A stretch of 41,985 nt of DNA from an uncultured Coriobacteriaceae bacterium. Its GTDB lineage: Bacteria > Actinomycetota > Coriobacteriia > Coriobacteriales > Coriobacteriaceae. Positions 23,753 through 32,376 of the stretch are shown one piece after another. Within the stretch, counting starts at the first letter, position 1, and each line of letters opens with the position of its first letter. The position numbers were made by a program, and so were the translations under genes. The notes beneath the pieces were generated by a model. It was not told where the DNA came from and did not search any database. It worked only from the letters and a program-made list of their open reading frames with translations. The DNA lies in assembly GCA_944322175.1 (NCBI GenBank), contig CALUOB010000006.1:1-41985 (forward strand), read 5' to 3'.

Positions 23753-25480
23753 TTACCCGGCGTACGGCATACGCTCCGCGCGCACGAGGGCGGCAACCTT
23801 TGCCACGACCTCGTCGAGCGCCACGTCCTCGCGATCGCCCGTCGCACGGTTCTTGAGCTCGGCTGTACCGTTCTTAAAGCCGCGCTTGCCCACGACAATC
23901 TGATATGGGAAGCCCATGAGGTCGTTGTCGGCGAACTTAACGCCAGGACGTTCAGCGCGGTCGTCAAACACGGTCTCGATACCTTCGGCTGCAAGCTTGT
24001 CAGCGAGGTCGGATGCGGCGTCAAAAGCCTCGCCCTTCTTGTCGAGAGCTATGACGGAAACCTCGTACGGCGCGATCTGGACCGGCCAGATAATGCCGTT
24101 CTCGTCGTTGTGCTGCTCGATAACCGCCGAGAGCGTGCGCGAGACGCCGACGCCGTAGCAGCCCATGATGAGCGGGCGCTCCTTGCCGTCCTCTCCCACA
24201 AACGTAGCGCCCATGGCCTCGGAGTACTTCGTTCCAAGCTGGAAGACCTGGCTTACCTCGATGCCGCGCGCGCCCTTGAGCGGGCGGCCGCAATGCGGGC
24301 ACGGATCGCCCTCGCGCACGGTAACGAGGTCAGCCCAGACGTCAACCTCAAAGTCGCGCCCCGGGCAGGCGCCGGTAAAGTGATAGTCGACCTCGTTGGC
24401 ACCGCACGTCCAGCTCTTGGAGGCGCGCAGACTCTCGTCGCACACCAGGCGCACACCCTCGGGAAGGTTGACCGGGCCGATGAAGCCCTTATGGAGCCCC
24501 GTCTCGTTAAGCTCCTCCTCGGTCATAAGGTGGAAACTGCCGAAGGCCTTGCCGGCCTTGATCTCATTCAGCTCATGGTCGCCGGGGATGATAGCCACAA
24601 CGGGCTTGCCCTCACCGTCGATAAGGGCGAGCGACTTGCGGGTGCCGTTCTCGGGGAAGCCGAAGAACTCGGCAACCGCCTCGATAGTGCCGAGACCAGG
24701 AGTGTACACGCGCTCAAGCTCGCCAGAACCTGGGCCCTCCGAAACGGCAACGGTGGAGACGGCGGCCTCCTCGTCAGCGGCGTAGCCGCAGTCGTCGCAG
24801 TACACGAGGGCGGCCTCGCCCGCGTCGGCGAGCGCCATAAACTCAACGGAGGTGTCGCCGCCGATCTCGCCCGAATCCGCGGCAACAGGAAGCGCATGGA
24901 CTCCGCAGCGCTCGCAGATGCGCGCGTAGGCGCCCTTCATGTCGTCGTAGATCACCTGCAGCGACTCCTGCGTGGCGGAGAAGCTGTAGGCGTCCTTCAT
25001 GATGAACTCGCGGCCGCGCATAAGGCCAAAGCGCGGGCGCATCTCGTCGCGGAACTTGTCCTGAATCTGGTAAAGCGTACAGGGCAGCTGCTTGTAGCTC
25101 TTGAGCTCGTTGCGGATGAGATCGGTGAAACCCTCCTCGTGCGTGGGACCGAGGCAGAACTCACGGCCATGGCGATCAGTGACGCGCATCATCTCGGGGC
25201 CGTAGGCATCCCAGCGGCCCGACTCGTGCCAGTACTCGGCAGGAATGAGGATCGGGAGCAGGCACTCCTGAGCTCCGATGCCGTCCATCTCCTCGCGAAC
25301 GATGGCCTCGATCTTTCTGAGCGTACGCCACGCAAGAGGCAGGTAGCTGTACAGGCCCGAAGCGGCCTTGCGGATCATGCCCGCTCGAAGCATGAGCTTA
25401 TGGCTCGCAAGCTCAGCCTCCGCTGGGTCCTCCTTGAGGGTGGGCGCGTACAGGCGGCTCATCTTCATAGCTTGCGTCAT
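23753..25480 (-). CDS. proS: prolyl-tRNA synthetase
   Basis: A 575-residue class II synthetase of the bacterial type. Motif 2 is FRDEMRPRFGLMRGREF (about 139-155) and motif 3 lies near GCYGVGVSRTLSAVIE (about 440). Between them is the bacterial insertion domain (about 225-385) that edits Ala-tRNA-Pro, and the C-terminal anticodon-binding domain follows. The start is ATG after GAGG at seven bases. It closes the row pyrH-frr-uppS-cdsA-dxr-rseP-ispG-proS, the same order as in B. subtilis except for ispG. No T-box-like leader is visible in the 94 bases before it. Confidence 0.97.
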   Translation of the reverse strand: MTQAMKMSRLYAPTLKEDPAEAELASHKLMLRAGMIRKAASGLYSYLPLAWRTLRKIEAIVREEMDGIGAQECLLPILIPAEYWHESGRWDAYGPEMMRVTDRHGREFCLGPTHEEGFTDLIRNELKSYKQLPCTLYQIQDKFRDEMRPRFGLMRGREFIMKDAYSFSATQESLQVIYDDMKGAYARICERCGVHALPVAADSGEIGGDTSVEFMALADAGEAALVYCDDCGYAADEEAAVSTVAVSEGPGSGELERVYTPGLGTIEAVAEFFGFPENGTRKSLALIDGEGKPVVAIIPGDHELNEIKAGKAFGSFHLMTEEELNETGLHKGFIGPVNLPEGVRLVCDESLRASKSWTCGANEVDYHFTGACPGRDFEVDVWADLVTVREGDPCPHCGRPLKGARGIEVSQVFQLGTKYSEAMGATFVGEDGKERPLIMGCYGVGVSRTLSAVIEQHNDENGIIWPVQIAPYEVSVIALDKKGEAFDAASDLADKLAAEGIETVFDDRAERPGVKFADNDLMGFPYQIVVGKRGFKNGTAELKNRATGDREDVALDEVVAKVAALVRAERMPYAG

Positions 25481-25574
25481 GGTGTTCCTCTTCTCCTAGT
25501 TGCTAAACGGGCTATCGCAGCGCCCTGCAGGATCACGTCGATTGCGAACAGGCAGAGTACCTGCCCTCCGCTGC

Positions 25575-26642
25575 CTACAGTGCGTCGATCTCCTTGAACA
25601 ATTCGTCGATTATAGCGTCTTCCGGTACCTTGCGCAGTACCTCGCCCTTGCGGAAGAGGAGCGCGCACCCCTTGCCGCAGGCAACGCCCACGTCGGCGCC
25701 CTTGGCCTCGCCCGGGCCGTTGACAACGCAGCCCATCACGGCAACAGAGATGGGCTTATCTAGCATGCGGAGACGGCGCTCCACCTCTTGCGCAACGGGA
25801 ATGAGGTTCACCTGCGTGCGACCACACGTAGGGCATGAGACGAGCTCGGGACCGCGGCGCCTGAGCCCGAGGCTTTGCAGGATGCCCCAGGCCACCGGCA
25901 CCTCTTCGACCGGATCGGCGGTCAATGACACCCGAAGCGTATCACCGATGCCGTCGCTCAACAGAACGCCGAGGGCTACGGCGTTTTTGATCGTGCCCTG
26001 CTGAGGGGTGCCCGCCTCGGTGACCCCCAGATGCAAGGGGACCTGCGGCAGCTCTCGCGAAAGCGCGCGGTAGGTTTCGATAGTCGTCGGCACGTCGTGC
26101 GCCTTGGCAGAAAGAACAATGTTGCCAAAGCCGCGGGCCTCGAAGTGGCGAACGAACTCAACGGAGGAGGCTACGAGCTTCTCGGGCAAGGTCAGGTCTT
26201 CTCGCGCGTCGACCGCTTTGTCGAGCGAGCCGGCGTTCACGCCGATGCGGATCGCGCAGCCGTTCTCCCCTGCGGCTTCGATAACCGCGTCGACCTTGTC
26301 CCATGAACCGATGTTGCCCGGGTTGATGCGCAGCTTCGCCGCACCCGAACGCGCCGCCGCTATAGCGAGCTCGTAGTCGAAGTGAATGTCGGCGACAATG
26401 GGAACAGGGCTCTGCGCGCATATCGCGGCAAAGGAATCCACCGCGCCCTTATGCGGCAGCGTAACCCTCACGAGGTCGCAGCCTGCTTCTGCGAGCGAGC
26501 GGACTTGTGCCGCCGTCGCTTCGGTGTCCTCGGTTTTTGTGCAGGTCATCGACTGCACAACGATAGGAGCGCCTCCTCCGATCACAACGGAGCCAACATG
26601 AGCGGGACGCGTGAGAGAACGAGGCGTTTCTGTATTGGCCAT
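25575..26642 (-). CDS. ispG: 4-hydroxy-3-methylbut-2-en-1-yl diphosphate synthase
   Basis: A 355-residue iron-sulfur enzyme of the MEP pathway that opens the cyclic diphosphate MEcPP to HMBPP, the substrate of IspH. The N-terminal TIM barrel (to about 260) and the C-terminal cluster domain are both present. Cluster ligands are C270, C273 and C305, with E312 as the fourth. It is the two-domain bacterial form. It lies 12 bases after the rseP-type gene and 94 before proS. Confidence 0.96.
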   Translation of the reverse strand: MANTETPRSLTRPAHVGSVVIGGGAPIVVQSMTCTKTEDTEATAAQVRSLAEAGCDLVRVTLPHKGAVDSFAAICAQSPVPIVADIHFDYELAIAAARSGAAKLRINPGNIGSWDKVDAVIEAAGENGCAIRIGVNAGSLDKAVDAREDLTLPEKLVASSVEFVRHFEARGFGNIVLSAKAHDVPTTIETYRALSRELPQVPLHLGVTEAGTPQQGTIKNAVALGVLLSDGIGDTLRVSLTADPVEEVPVAWGILQSLGLRRRGPELVSCPTCGRTQVNLIPVAQEVERRLRMLDKPISVAVMGCVVNGPGEAKGADVGVACGKGCALLFRKGEVLRKVPEDAIIDELFKEIDAL

Positions 26643-26654
26643 AAGGCGGCTCCC

Positions 26655-28019
26655 TTAGAAGAATCTCATGAAGTCGATGCGCAGCATATAGACGAAGAGA
26701 ACGCCGATGAGCGCGAGACCGACAACCGAGAGGCCGTTTTGAACCTTGAGAGGGACGGGTCTGCGAATGACCGCCTGCACGATCTCGATGAGAAGCTTTC
26801 CGCCGTCGAGCGGGGGGATGGGCAACAGGTTCATGAAGCCCAGCGAGAACGAAATGGCAGCAGCAAAGTTGAGCAGCGTCGCCGCGCCTGCCGAGGCAGC
26901 CTCCGCAGACATTACGGCGATGCCCACCACCGAGGTCGACTGATCGAGAACGGTGAGCGTCTGAGAGGGGTTGAGCAGGCTCGCAACGGACTGGGCAGTC
27001 AAGACGATCGACGACCACGAAACCTGCGCCGCTTCGATGGGATTGAGCCGCACGAGCTCGGTCGACACGCCGATACCGAGCATCTCGCCCTCGTCGAGGT
27101 TCACAACCGCGGTCTCGGTTGCCCCATCATGGTCGAACACCAGCTCAAACTCCCCAGAACCGGCGGCCTCCTGCAACGCCGTATAGACATCGGTCCAGGT
27201 ATCAGTCTCAGAACCGTCGATCGATACGATGGCGTCACCGGGGGCAAGTCCGATCTCTTCTGCAAGGGAGCCCTGCTCAACCGAGCCGACGGTGTTGACG
27301 TCCTGGGCAACCGAGAAGCCGATGATGGAGTACACGCTCATCATGAGCATGAAGCCGACGACGATGTTGACAACGATGCCGGCAATGAGCATGAAGGCGC
27401 GCTTCCAGAAGCCCACGCCAACATAGGTGCGCGAGCGCTCGCGCGCAAAGAACTCGTCGTCCGAAAAAGGCGGCTCCCATGCGTCGCCCTCGATCGTTGC
27501 CTCGGCGCGAGCGAACGACTTGCCATCGTAGATAGTGCGACCCTTGCTGTCGCGCGGCATGGCGGCATAGGTCGTTGCGAGATACGCGCCGCCCGCACGC
27601 TCACCTTTTGCCTCGTCGTATCTCGGGGCGAGGGACCCCCATCCCTGAAGGGCCGCGCAGATGTTAAGCGCGCGGTCGGTATCGCAGCCGAGTTCCCTCG
27701 CGAGATCTTCGACACTCATAACGCCGCGGCGATGGACAAGGGCGAGCGCGCGGGGAGCCAGGTCGTCGTCAAAGGGCTCCATGCCGCAAATCATGGCGTA
27801 ACCGCCAAGCAAAAGCGGGGTCACGCCGAACTTCGTGCCGATCCGCTTTGAGACATGGCTCAGATTGAAACGGCACGGCATGCCGAGAAAGAACTCGGTA
27901 ACGCGGACGCCGCAGGCGCGTGCGGCCAAGAAGTGCCCGCCCTCGTGCACGAACACGAGAAACGAGACAACGACGACGAACCAGAATATAGGGGCGATGA
28001 TTCCGATGAGAGCGCTCAT
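26655..28019 (-). CDS. rseP: RseP-type site-2 protease with an unusual insertion
   Basis: A 454-residue membrane zinc protease that cuts substrates within the membrane, such as anti-sigma factors or leftover signal peptides. Helix 1 carries H25-E-G-G-H29; the third ligand is in NLLPIPPLDGG (397-407); a single PDZ domain lies at about 240-300. Between GGY (72-74) and the second core helix (FWKRAFMLIAG, 204-214) there is a stretch of about 120 residues, far longer than usual, and residues 88-131 look like a winged helix. The ribosome site runs into the dxr TAG stop, two bases before the ATG. The position between dxr and ispG matches RasP of Firmicutes. Confidence 0.92.
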   Translation of the reverse strand: MSALIGIIAPIFWFVVVVSFLVFVHEGGHFLAARACGVRVTEFFLGMPCRFNLSHVSKRIGTKFGVTPLLLGGYAMICGMEPFDDDLAPRALALVHRRGVMSVEDLARELGCDTDRALNICAALQGWGSLAPRYDEAKGERAGGAYLATTYAAMPRDSKGRTIYDGKSFARAEATIEGDAWEPPFSDDEFFARERSRTYVGVGFWKRAFMLIAGIVVNIVVGFMLMMSVYSIIGFSVAQDVNTVGSVEQGSLAEEIGLAPGDAIVSIDGSETDTWTDVYTALQEAAGSGEFELVFDHDGATETAVVNLDEGEMLGIGVSTELVRLNPIEAAQVSWSSIVLTAQSVASLLNPSQTLTVLDQSTSVVGIAVMSAEAASAGAATLLNFAAAISFSLGFMNLLPIPPLDGGKLLIEIVQAVIRRPVPLKVQNGLSVVGLALIGVLFVYMLRIDFMRFF

Positions 28020-28020
28020 G

Positions 28021-29217
28021 CTACCTCCTCGAGGCCACGAACGCCCGCGCCTCTTCTCGCGCCCAGCGATCGATGAGCCATAGCTGATCCAAGCTCTCTA
28101 CCCGTTCGGGCTCATGTCGCTCCATGACATGAGCGACCGTGCGATCGATATCGGTAAATCCACAGCAACCTGCGAGGAAGCTCGAGACCGCTACCTCGTT
28201 GGCCGCATTCATCGCGCACGGCATCGTGCGGCCCACTTTGCCCGCCTCTAAGGCAAGCGCCAAACACGGAAACGCCTCGGTATCCGGAGCGCCGAAGTCA
28301 AGTGAACCGAGCTGCCTGAAATCAAGGCGAGGACAGGGAGTGCCCCAGCGCTGGGGGTACGAGAGCGCGTACTGAATGGGAATGCGCATGTCGGATGCAC
28401 CTAGATGCGCCATCACCGAACCGTCGCAGTATTCCACCATCGAGTGAATCTTGGACTGACGCTGCACGACGACGTTGATGAAGTCCATATCGACGTTAAA
28501 CAAATGGTGCGCCTCGAGGCACTCGAGGCCTTTGTTCATGAGCGTGGCAGAGTCCACGGTAATCTTGGCACCCATGTTCCAGGTGGGGTGCGCGAGCGCA
28601 TCGGCAGGCGTGACCTTCTCGAGCTCGGCGCGAGAGCGCCCGTAAAAGGGACCGCCTGAGCACGTAAGCCATATGGCATGGGCCTCGGCAGGATCCTCGC
28701 CGCGATAGCACTGGAAGATAGCCGAGTGCTCGGAATCAATAGGTATAAGCTCTCCCGATCGACGGGAGAGCGGCATAATGAGATCGCCCGCGATAACGAG
28801 CGACTCCTTGTTTGCGAGGCCGACGCGCTTTCCAGCCTCCAGGGCGCGGACACACGACCATACGCCGACGGCGCCTACGAGCGCCACGACGACAACATCG
28901 ACGTCGTCCTCTACGCCGATCTCGCTCACAGCGCGCTCACCAAAGCGCACCGAGCAGTCGCCGGGAAGATCCGCGATGCGTGCGTCGCCTTTGAGGCGCT
29001 CGTCAGCAACGGCAACGCGCTTAGGCCTAAAGTCCGCGGCAGCTTTGACGAGGAAGTCGAGAGAGGTGTTGACCGAGAGCGCAACGACCTCGAGCTTATC
29101 GGCATGCTTGCGGCAGACGTCGAGCGTCTGCGCGCCGATGGAACCCGAGCAACCGAGAATAGCGACGCGGATGCGGCGGACGGCGCCGTCCACTGCATGA
29201 GTGCGAGGGGTCTCCAT
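28021..29217 (-). CDS. dxr: 1-deoxy-D-xylulose 5-phosphate reductoisomerase
   Basis: A 398-residue cytoplasmic enzyme that commits carbon to the MEP pathway, making 2-C-methyl-D-erythritol 4-phosphate with NADPH and a divalent metal. The cofactor motif is GCSGSIGAQTLDV (19-31); LANKESLV and the metal-binding IDSEHSAIFQC stretch are intact. The C-terminal helical domain is complete. The first 16 residues extend beyond the usual start and are polar. The ATG overlaps the cdsA TAA stop by one base (TAATG). Confidence 0.96.
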   Translation of the reverse strand: METPRTHAVDGAVRRIRVAILGCSGSIGAQTLDVCRKHADKLEVVALSVNTSLDFLVKAAADFRPKRVAVADERLKGDARIADLPGDCSVRFGERAVSEIGVEDDVDVVVVALVGAVGVWSCVRALEAGKRVGLANKESLVIAGDLIMPLSRRSGELIPIDSEHSAIFQCYRGEDPAEAHAIWLTCSGGPFYGRSRAELEKVTPADALAHPTWNMGAKITVDSATLMNKGLECLEAHHLFNVDMDFINVVVQRQSKIHSMVEYCDGSVMAHLGASDMRIPIQYALSYPQRWGTPCPRLDFRQLGSLDFGAPDTEAFPCLALALEAGKVGRTMPCAMNAANEVAVSSFLAGCCGFTDIDRTVAHVMERHEPERVESLDQLWLIDRWAREEARAFVASRR

Positions 29218-30125
29218 TAGATAACTCCTCCGATCGCGAGAAGGAAGTAGGCGGTGATAGCTCCGAAGATCAGCGAGTCGCTGCGATCGAGCATGCCGCC
29301 ATGGCCGGGAATCAGGTTGCCGGAATCCTTGACGCCTACACCGCGCTTAATTCGGGAAGCAATGAGGTCGCCGACGACACCAAGGACCGCAACTATCAGC
29401 CCACAGACTACGGCGTACCAGAGCGTTAGGTCGTACCAGTGCGTAGCCCACAAAATGACCCATATAAGGACCGAACCGGCAAGCCCGCCGACGAAGCCCT
29501 CCCAGGACTTTTTAGGGCTGATCTTAGGGACCATCTTGTGCTTGCCGAACCGGCTGCCAACCAAATACGCAAAGGAATCGGAGACCCACAGGGAAGCGCA
29601 GACGCCAACAGAAAGAAGCGCACCGGCGGGACCCGCGTCGACATCGCGGATGAGCACGATAGCCGAGAGCATGAAGCCGGTGTACAGGGGCCCGAGCGCA
29701 GTCAAGGCAACATCAGCAATGCGCGTTCGCGGCGATTGAACGTACCAAAGCCCAAGCGTAAGCACGAGCAAGAAAAGAAGAGCGGTGAGAAAGATCGGGC
29801 TGACGAGCGCCGAAAGCGGGAAGAGAACCGCAGCGACAAGACCAAGAAGCTCATTGGGCATCTTGCCGTCAAGCCGCATCATGCGATAGAACTCCATGCA
29901 GCACAGCAGGCTCATGAGCGCGATGAATACCGCCGTGGTAAAGCGCCCGAAAACCAAACAGGCGATGAAGAGCACCGCGTACAGTATGCCGAAACCGGCG
30001 CGTACGAAGAACTTGCTGAAACCACTTTCTGCACCCGCAGGCGAAGACTGCTGCTCCGAGCTGAGCACCGGCTCGTCAAAGCCGTGATGCGCATGGGTCG
30101 AAGGCTTCTCATCCGACAAAGCCAC
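29217..30125 (-). CDS. cdsA: phosphatidate cytidylyltransferase
   Basis: A 302-residue integral membrane enzyme that makes CDP-diacylglycerol from phosphatidate and CTP. The family signature near the C-terminus reads S-R-I-K-R ... IPGHGGMLDRSD (about 263-286), holding the metal-binding aspartates. About seven to eight hydrophobic segments are seen; the first 38 residues are polar and probably cytoplasmic. The start is GTG with GAGGT four bases before it. It lies 76 bases after uppS, and that gap has overlapping inverted repeats. Its product is the substrate of pgsA elsewhere in the window. Confidence 0.95.
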   Translation of the reverse strand: MALSDEKPSTHAHHGFDEPVLSSEQQSSPAGAESGFSKFFVRAGFGILYAVLFIACLVFGRFTTAVFIALMSLLCCMEFYRMMRLDGKMPNELLGLVAAVLFPLSALVSPIFLTALLFLLVLTLGLWYVQSPRTRIADVALTALGPLYTGFMLSAIVLIRDVDAGPAGALLSVGVCASLWVSDSFAYLVGSRFGKHKMVPKISPKKSWEGFVGGLAGSVLIWVILWATHWYDLTLWYAVVCGLIVAVLGVVGDLIASRIKRGVGVKDSGNLIPGHGGMLDRSDSLIFGAITAYFLLAIGGVI

Positions 30126-30140
30126 GTCTACCTCGCTTCA

Positions 30141-30197
30141 CCCCCGCGCATAGGCAGACCGCCATGCCTGCGGGGGTCGTTCTCGGGCATGGCGGTC
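30141..30197 (-). repeat. two interleaved inverted repeats between uppS and cdsA
   Basis: Stem A pairs 30141-30147 with 30170-30176 (7 bp, GC only). Stem B pairs 30157-30168 with 30186-30197 (12 bp, perfect). Their arms alternate, so the RNA can form one or the other, or a pseudoknot. The last arm ends about 15 bases before the cdsA start. There is no T run, so it is not a plain terminator. Confidence 0.7.
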
Positions 30198-30201
30198 GTC
30201 A

Positions 30202-30987
30202 TTATTTCTTGCTCAGGCCGCCGAAGCGGCGATCACGTTGCTGGAAAGAGCGTATGGCTCGCAAAAGGTCCCAGCGCGTAAAGTCAGGCCAATAGGTATC
30301 AGTTACGTAGAACTCGGCGTATGCTACCTGCCATAAAAGATAATTGGACAGCCTGAGTTCGCCCGACGTTCTGATCACGAGCTCCGGGTCAGGCAGTCCT
30401 GCCGTATAGAGCTTGCTCGCGACTGTATCCTGATCAATGGTCGAAGGATCGATGGCCCCGCGAGATGCCGCCTCGGCAATAAGGCGGCATGCGCGCGCGA
30501 TCTCCGCGCGTGCGCCGTAGTTCACCGCAAGGGCGAGCACCATACCGGTGTGATTCTTGCATTGCTCAACGCCGTACTCAAAGACCTCGCGCGTCTTGGT
30601 AGGCAGTGCGGATATGTCGCCGAGAAAGACGACGCGAACGTTCTCGCGCTTGAGGAGCGGTAGCTCGTCGACGAACGTCTTGGCAAAGAGATGCATGAGG
30701 ATGTTGACCTCGTGCTGAGGCCTGTTCCAGTTCTCGGTGGAGAACGCGTAAGCCGAGAGCACGTCGATGCCGAGACGAACCGAAGCGGTGATGACCTCGC
30801 GAAGGGATACGATACCCGCCTTGTGGCCCTCGCTGCGGTTGAGGCCGCGTGCAGTTGCCCAACGTCCGTTGCCGTCCATGATGACCGAGACATGACGCGG
30901 AAGCCGCGTCATGTCTATGTTCTCAAGCGAGACATCGTCTGGGCCATCGGAGAAGTACGCGCTGAGTTTCTCCTGATCTACCTGCAT
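30202..30987 (-). CDS. uppS: isoprenyl transferase (undecaprenyl diphosphate synthase)
   Basis: A 261-residue cytoplasmic cis-prenyltransferase that adds IPP units to farnesyl diphosphate to make the lipid carrier of wall synthesis. The catalytic aspartate is D38 in IMDGNGRWA; RSEGHKAG, FSTENWNRP and RTSGELRLSNYLLWQ with the following AYAEFYVTD are all typical. The residues before 30 are a lineage-type extension. The ATG follows the frr stop directly (TAAATG). Confidence 0.95.
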   Translation of the reverse strand: MQVDQEKLSAYFSDGPDDVSLENIDMTRLPRHVSVIMDGNGRWATARGLNRSEGHKAGIVSLREVITASVRLGIDVLSAYAFSTENWNRPQHEVNILMHLFAKTFVDELPLLKRENVRVVFLGDISALPTKTREVFEYGVEQCKNHTGMVLALAVNYGARAEIARACRLIAEAASRGAIDPSTIDQDTVASKLYTAGLPDPELVIRTSGELRLSNYLLWQVAYAEFYVTDTYWPDFTRWDLLRAIRSFQQRDRRFGGLSKK

Positions 30988-31521
30988 TTAGATCTCCATG
31001 ACCTCGGCTTCTTTATCCTTGAGGATCTTATCGATCTTGGCGATGTAGGAGTCGGTGGTCTTCTGCACCTGAGCCTGCGCACGGCGCTTCTCGTCTTCCG
31101 AAAGCTCCTCGTCACGGTCGATGCGGGTGTTCTGCTCGCGACGAATATTGCGGATGGAAACGCGCGCCTGCTCGGCGAGCTCACGGCACTCCTTGACGAG
31201 CTCGCGACGACGCTCCTCGGTGGGAGCCGGGAACGGAAGGCGGATGCAGATGCCGTCATTGGTAGGCGTAATGCCAAGATCCGATGCGGCGATCGCTTTC
31301 TCGACGGCACTGAGAATGGTCTTGTCCCACGGCTCGACAACGAGCATGTGAGCCTCGGGGACCTTGACGGCCGCCATCTGGTTAATGGGCGTAGCGACGC
31401 CGTAGTAATCGACCGTGATGTCGGAGAGGATGCTCGCGTTTGCGCGGCCGGTGCGGACCTTGCTGAAGTTATGGCGCAGGCTGTCGATGGTCTTGTCCAT
31501 GTGGGCGTTGATGTCGGCCAT
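30988..31521 (-). CDS. frr: ribosome recycling factor
   Basis: A 177-residue factor that, with EF-G, splits the ribosome after termination. The N-terminal part (DSLRHNFSKVRTGRANASIL) and the C-terminal helix (KIDKILKDKEAEVMEI) are typical, and the domain II hinge is present around residue 30-105. The start at 31521 is chosen for the AGAGGA before it and the usual protein length; a longer reading would overlap pyrH. Two bases separate it from pyrH. Confidence 0.96.
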   Translation of the reverse strand: MADINAHMDKTIDSLRHNFSKVRTGRANASILSDITVDYYGVATPINQMAAVKVPEAHMLVVEPWDKTILSAVEKAIAASDLGITPTNDGICIRLPFPAPTEERRRELVKECRELAEQARVSIRNIRREQNTRIDRDEELSEDEKRRAQAQVQKTTDSYIAKIDKILKDKEAEVMEI

Positions 31522-31523
31522 TG

Positions 31524-32249
31524 TTAGTCCTCTTCTCGAACGACGACTGTGCCAACGGGCTCGCCGCACAGCGCCTTACGGATATTGTCCTCGCCTTCGA
31601 TGTTGAAGACGATCATCGGCATACGGTTGTCCTGGCACAGCGCCGTTGCCGTCGTGTCCATAACATGCAGATTGCGCACGAGCACGTCGTGATAGGTGAT
31701 GCGGTCAAAACGCACGGCGTCGGGATGCTTGACCGGATCACGATCGTAGATGCCGTCGACCTTGGTAGCCTTCATAAGGCACTCGGCGTTGATCTCGCAG
31801 GCGCGCAGCGCTGCCGCAGTATCGGTCGTGAAGTAGGGGTTGCCCGACCCGGCTGCGAAGACCACGACATAGCCCTTCTCGAGATGGTGCACGGCGCGGC
31901 GACGGATGTAGGGTTCGCAGACCTCGTTCATGGCAATGGCGCTCATGACGCGGCAGAAGCAACCGGCGCGCTCGATCGCGTCCTGAAGGGCGAGCGCGTT
32001 CATAACGGTGGCGAGCATACCCATATAGTCGGCCTGCGCGCGATCCATGCCCTTTGCCGAGCCGGCGAGGCCGCGGAAGATGTTGCCGCCGCCCACAACG
32101 ATACCGACTTCGATGCCGTCCTCGTGCAGCGATTTGATCTGCTTGGCAAGTCGGTCGGTCACCGAGGGATCGATGCCGTAACCGCCCTCCCCCATCAGCG
32201 CCTCTCCGGAAAGCTTGAGAAGCACGCGCTTGTACAGGTAGTCGGACAC
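31524..32249 (-). CDS. pyrH: UMP kinase
   Basis: A 241-residue amino-acid-kinase-fold enzyme that phosphorylates UMP to UDP; bacterial forms are hexamers controlled by GTP and [12 protein letters not shown] (12-20), [11 protein letters not shown] and the [12 protein letters not shown] stretch are typical. The GTG start has GGAGG five bases before it. It begins a new transcription unit: a terminator-like hairpin after tsf and an extended -10 promoter lie in the 127 bases before it. Confidence 0.96.
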   Translation of the reverse strand: MSDYLYKRVLLKLSGEALMGEGGYGIDPSVTDRLAKQIKSLHEDGIEVGIVVGGGNIFRGLAGSAKGMDRAQADYMGMLATVMNALALQDAIERAGCFCRVMSAIAMNEVCEPYIRRRAVHHLEKGYVVVFAAGSGNPYFTTDTAAALRACEINAECLMKATKVDGIYDRDPVKHPDAVRFDRITYHDVLVRNLHVMDTTATALCQDNRMPMIVFNIEGEDNIRKALCGEPVGTVVVREED

Positions 32250-32280
32250 GAATGCCTCCTTATGTCAGAAACTTCTCCCC

Positions 32281-32289
32281 ATAATAGCA
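32281..32289 (-). promoter_or_regulatory. extended -10 promoter of pyrH
   Basis: Minus strand TGCTATTAT (32289-32281), about 32 bases before the pyrH GTG. The -35 region (TGTAAA about 18 bases up) is weak, which fits an extended -10 type. The same nine bases precede rpsB and tRNA-Val. Confidence 0.6.
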
Positions 32290-32316
32290 TTGTGGAACGA
32301 AGCCTTTACACAGCAA

Positions 32317-32347
32317 AGCAGGCTGCGGGCTAAACCCACAGCCTGCT
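32317..32347 (-). terminator. terminator-like hairpin after tsf
   Basis: A 13-bp stem (32317-32329 with 32335-32347). It is fully paired on the minus strand with one G-U pair, but has a mismatch on the plus strand. The T run is weak (TTGCTGTG). It separates tsf from pyrH. Confidence 0.7.
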
Positions 32348-32376
32348 ACTCATGCAACCAACGTCGAGAGTCTTGG

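Noticed and set aside
23665-24024. N-terminal extension of the FMN enzyme to 462 residues
   Set aside because: It would start inside proS and run through the proS terminator; the start at 23664 has an excellent ribosome site.
25481-25574. A T-box leader before proS
   Set aside because: The gap is only 94 bases and shows neither the specifier stem nor the TGGN antiterminator bulge.
24110-25597. A 495-residue open frame on the plus strand opposite proS
   Set aside because: Shadow of the proS codons; no ribosome site and no known domain.
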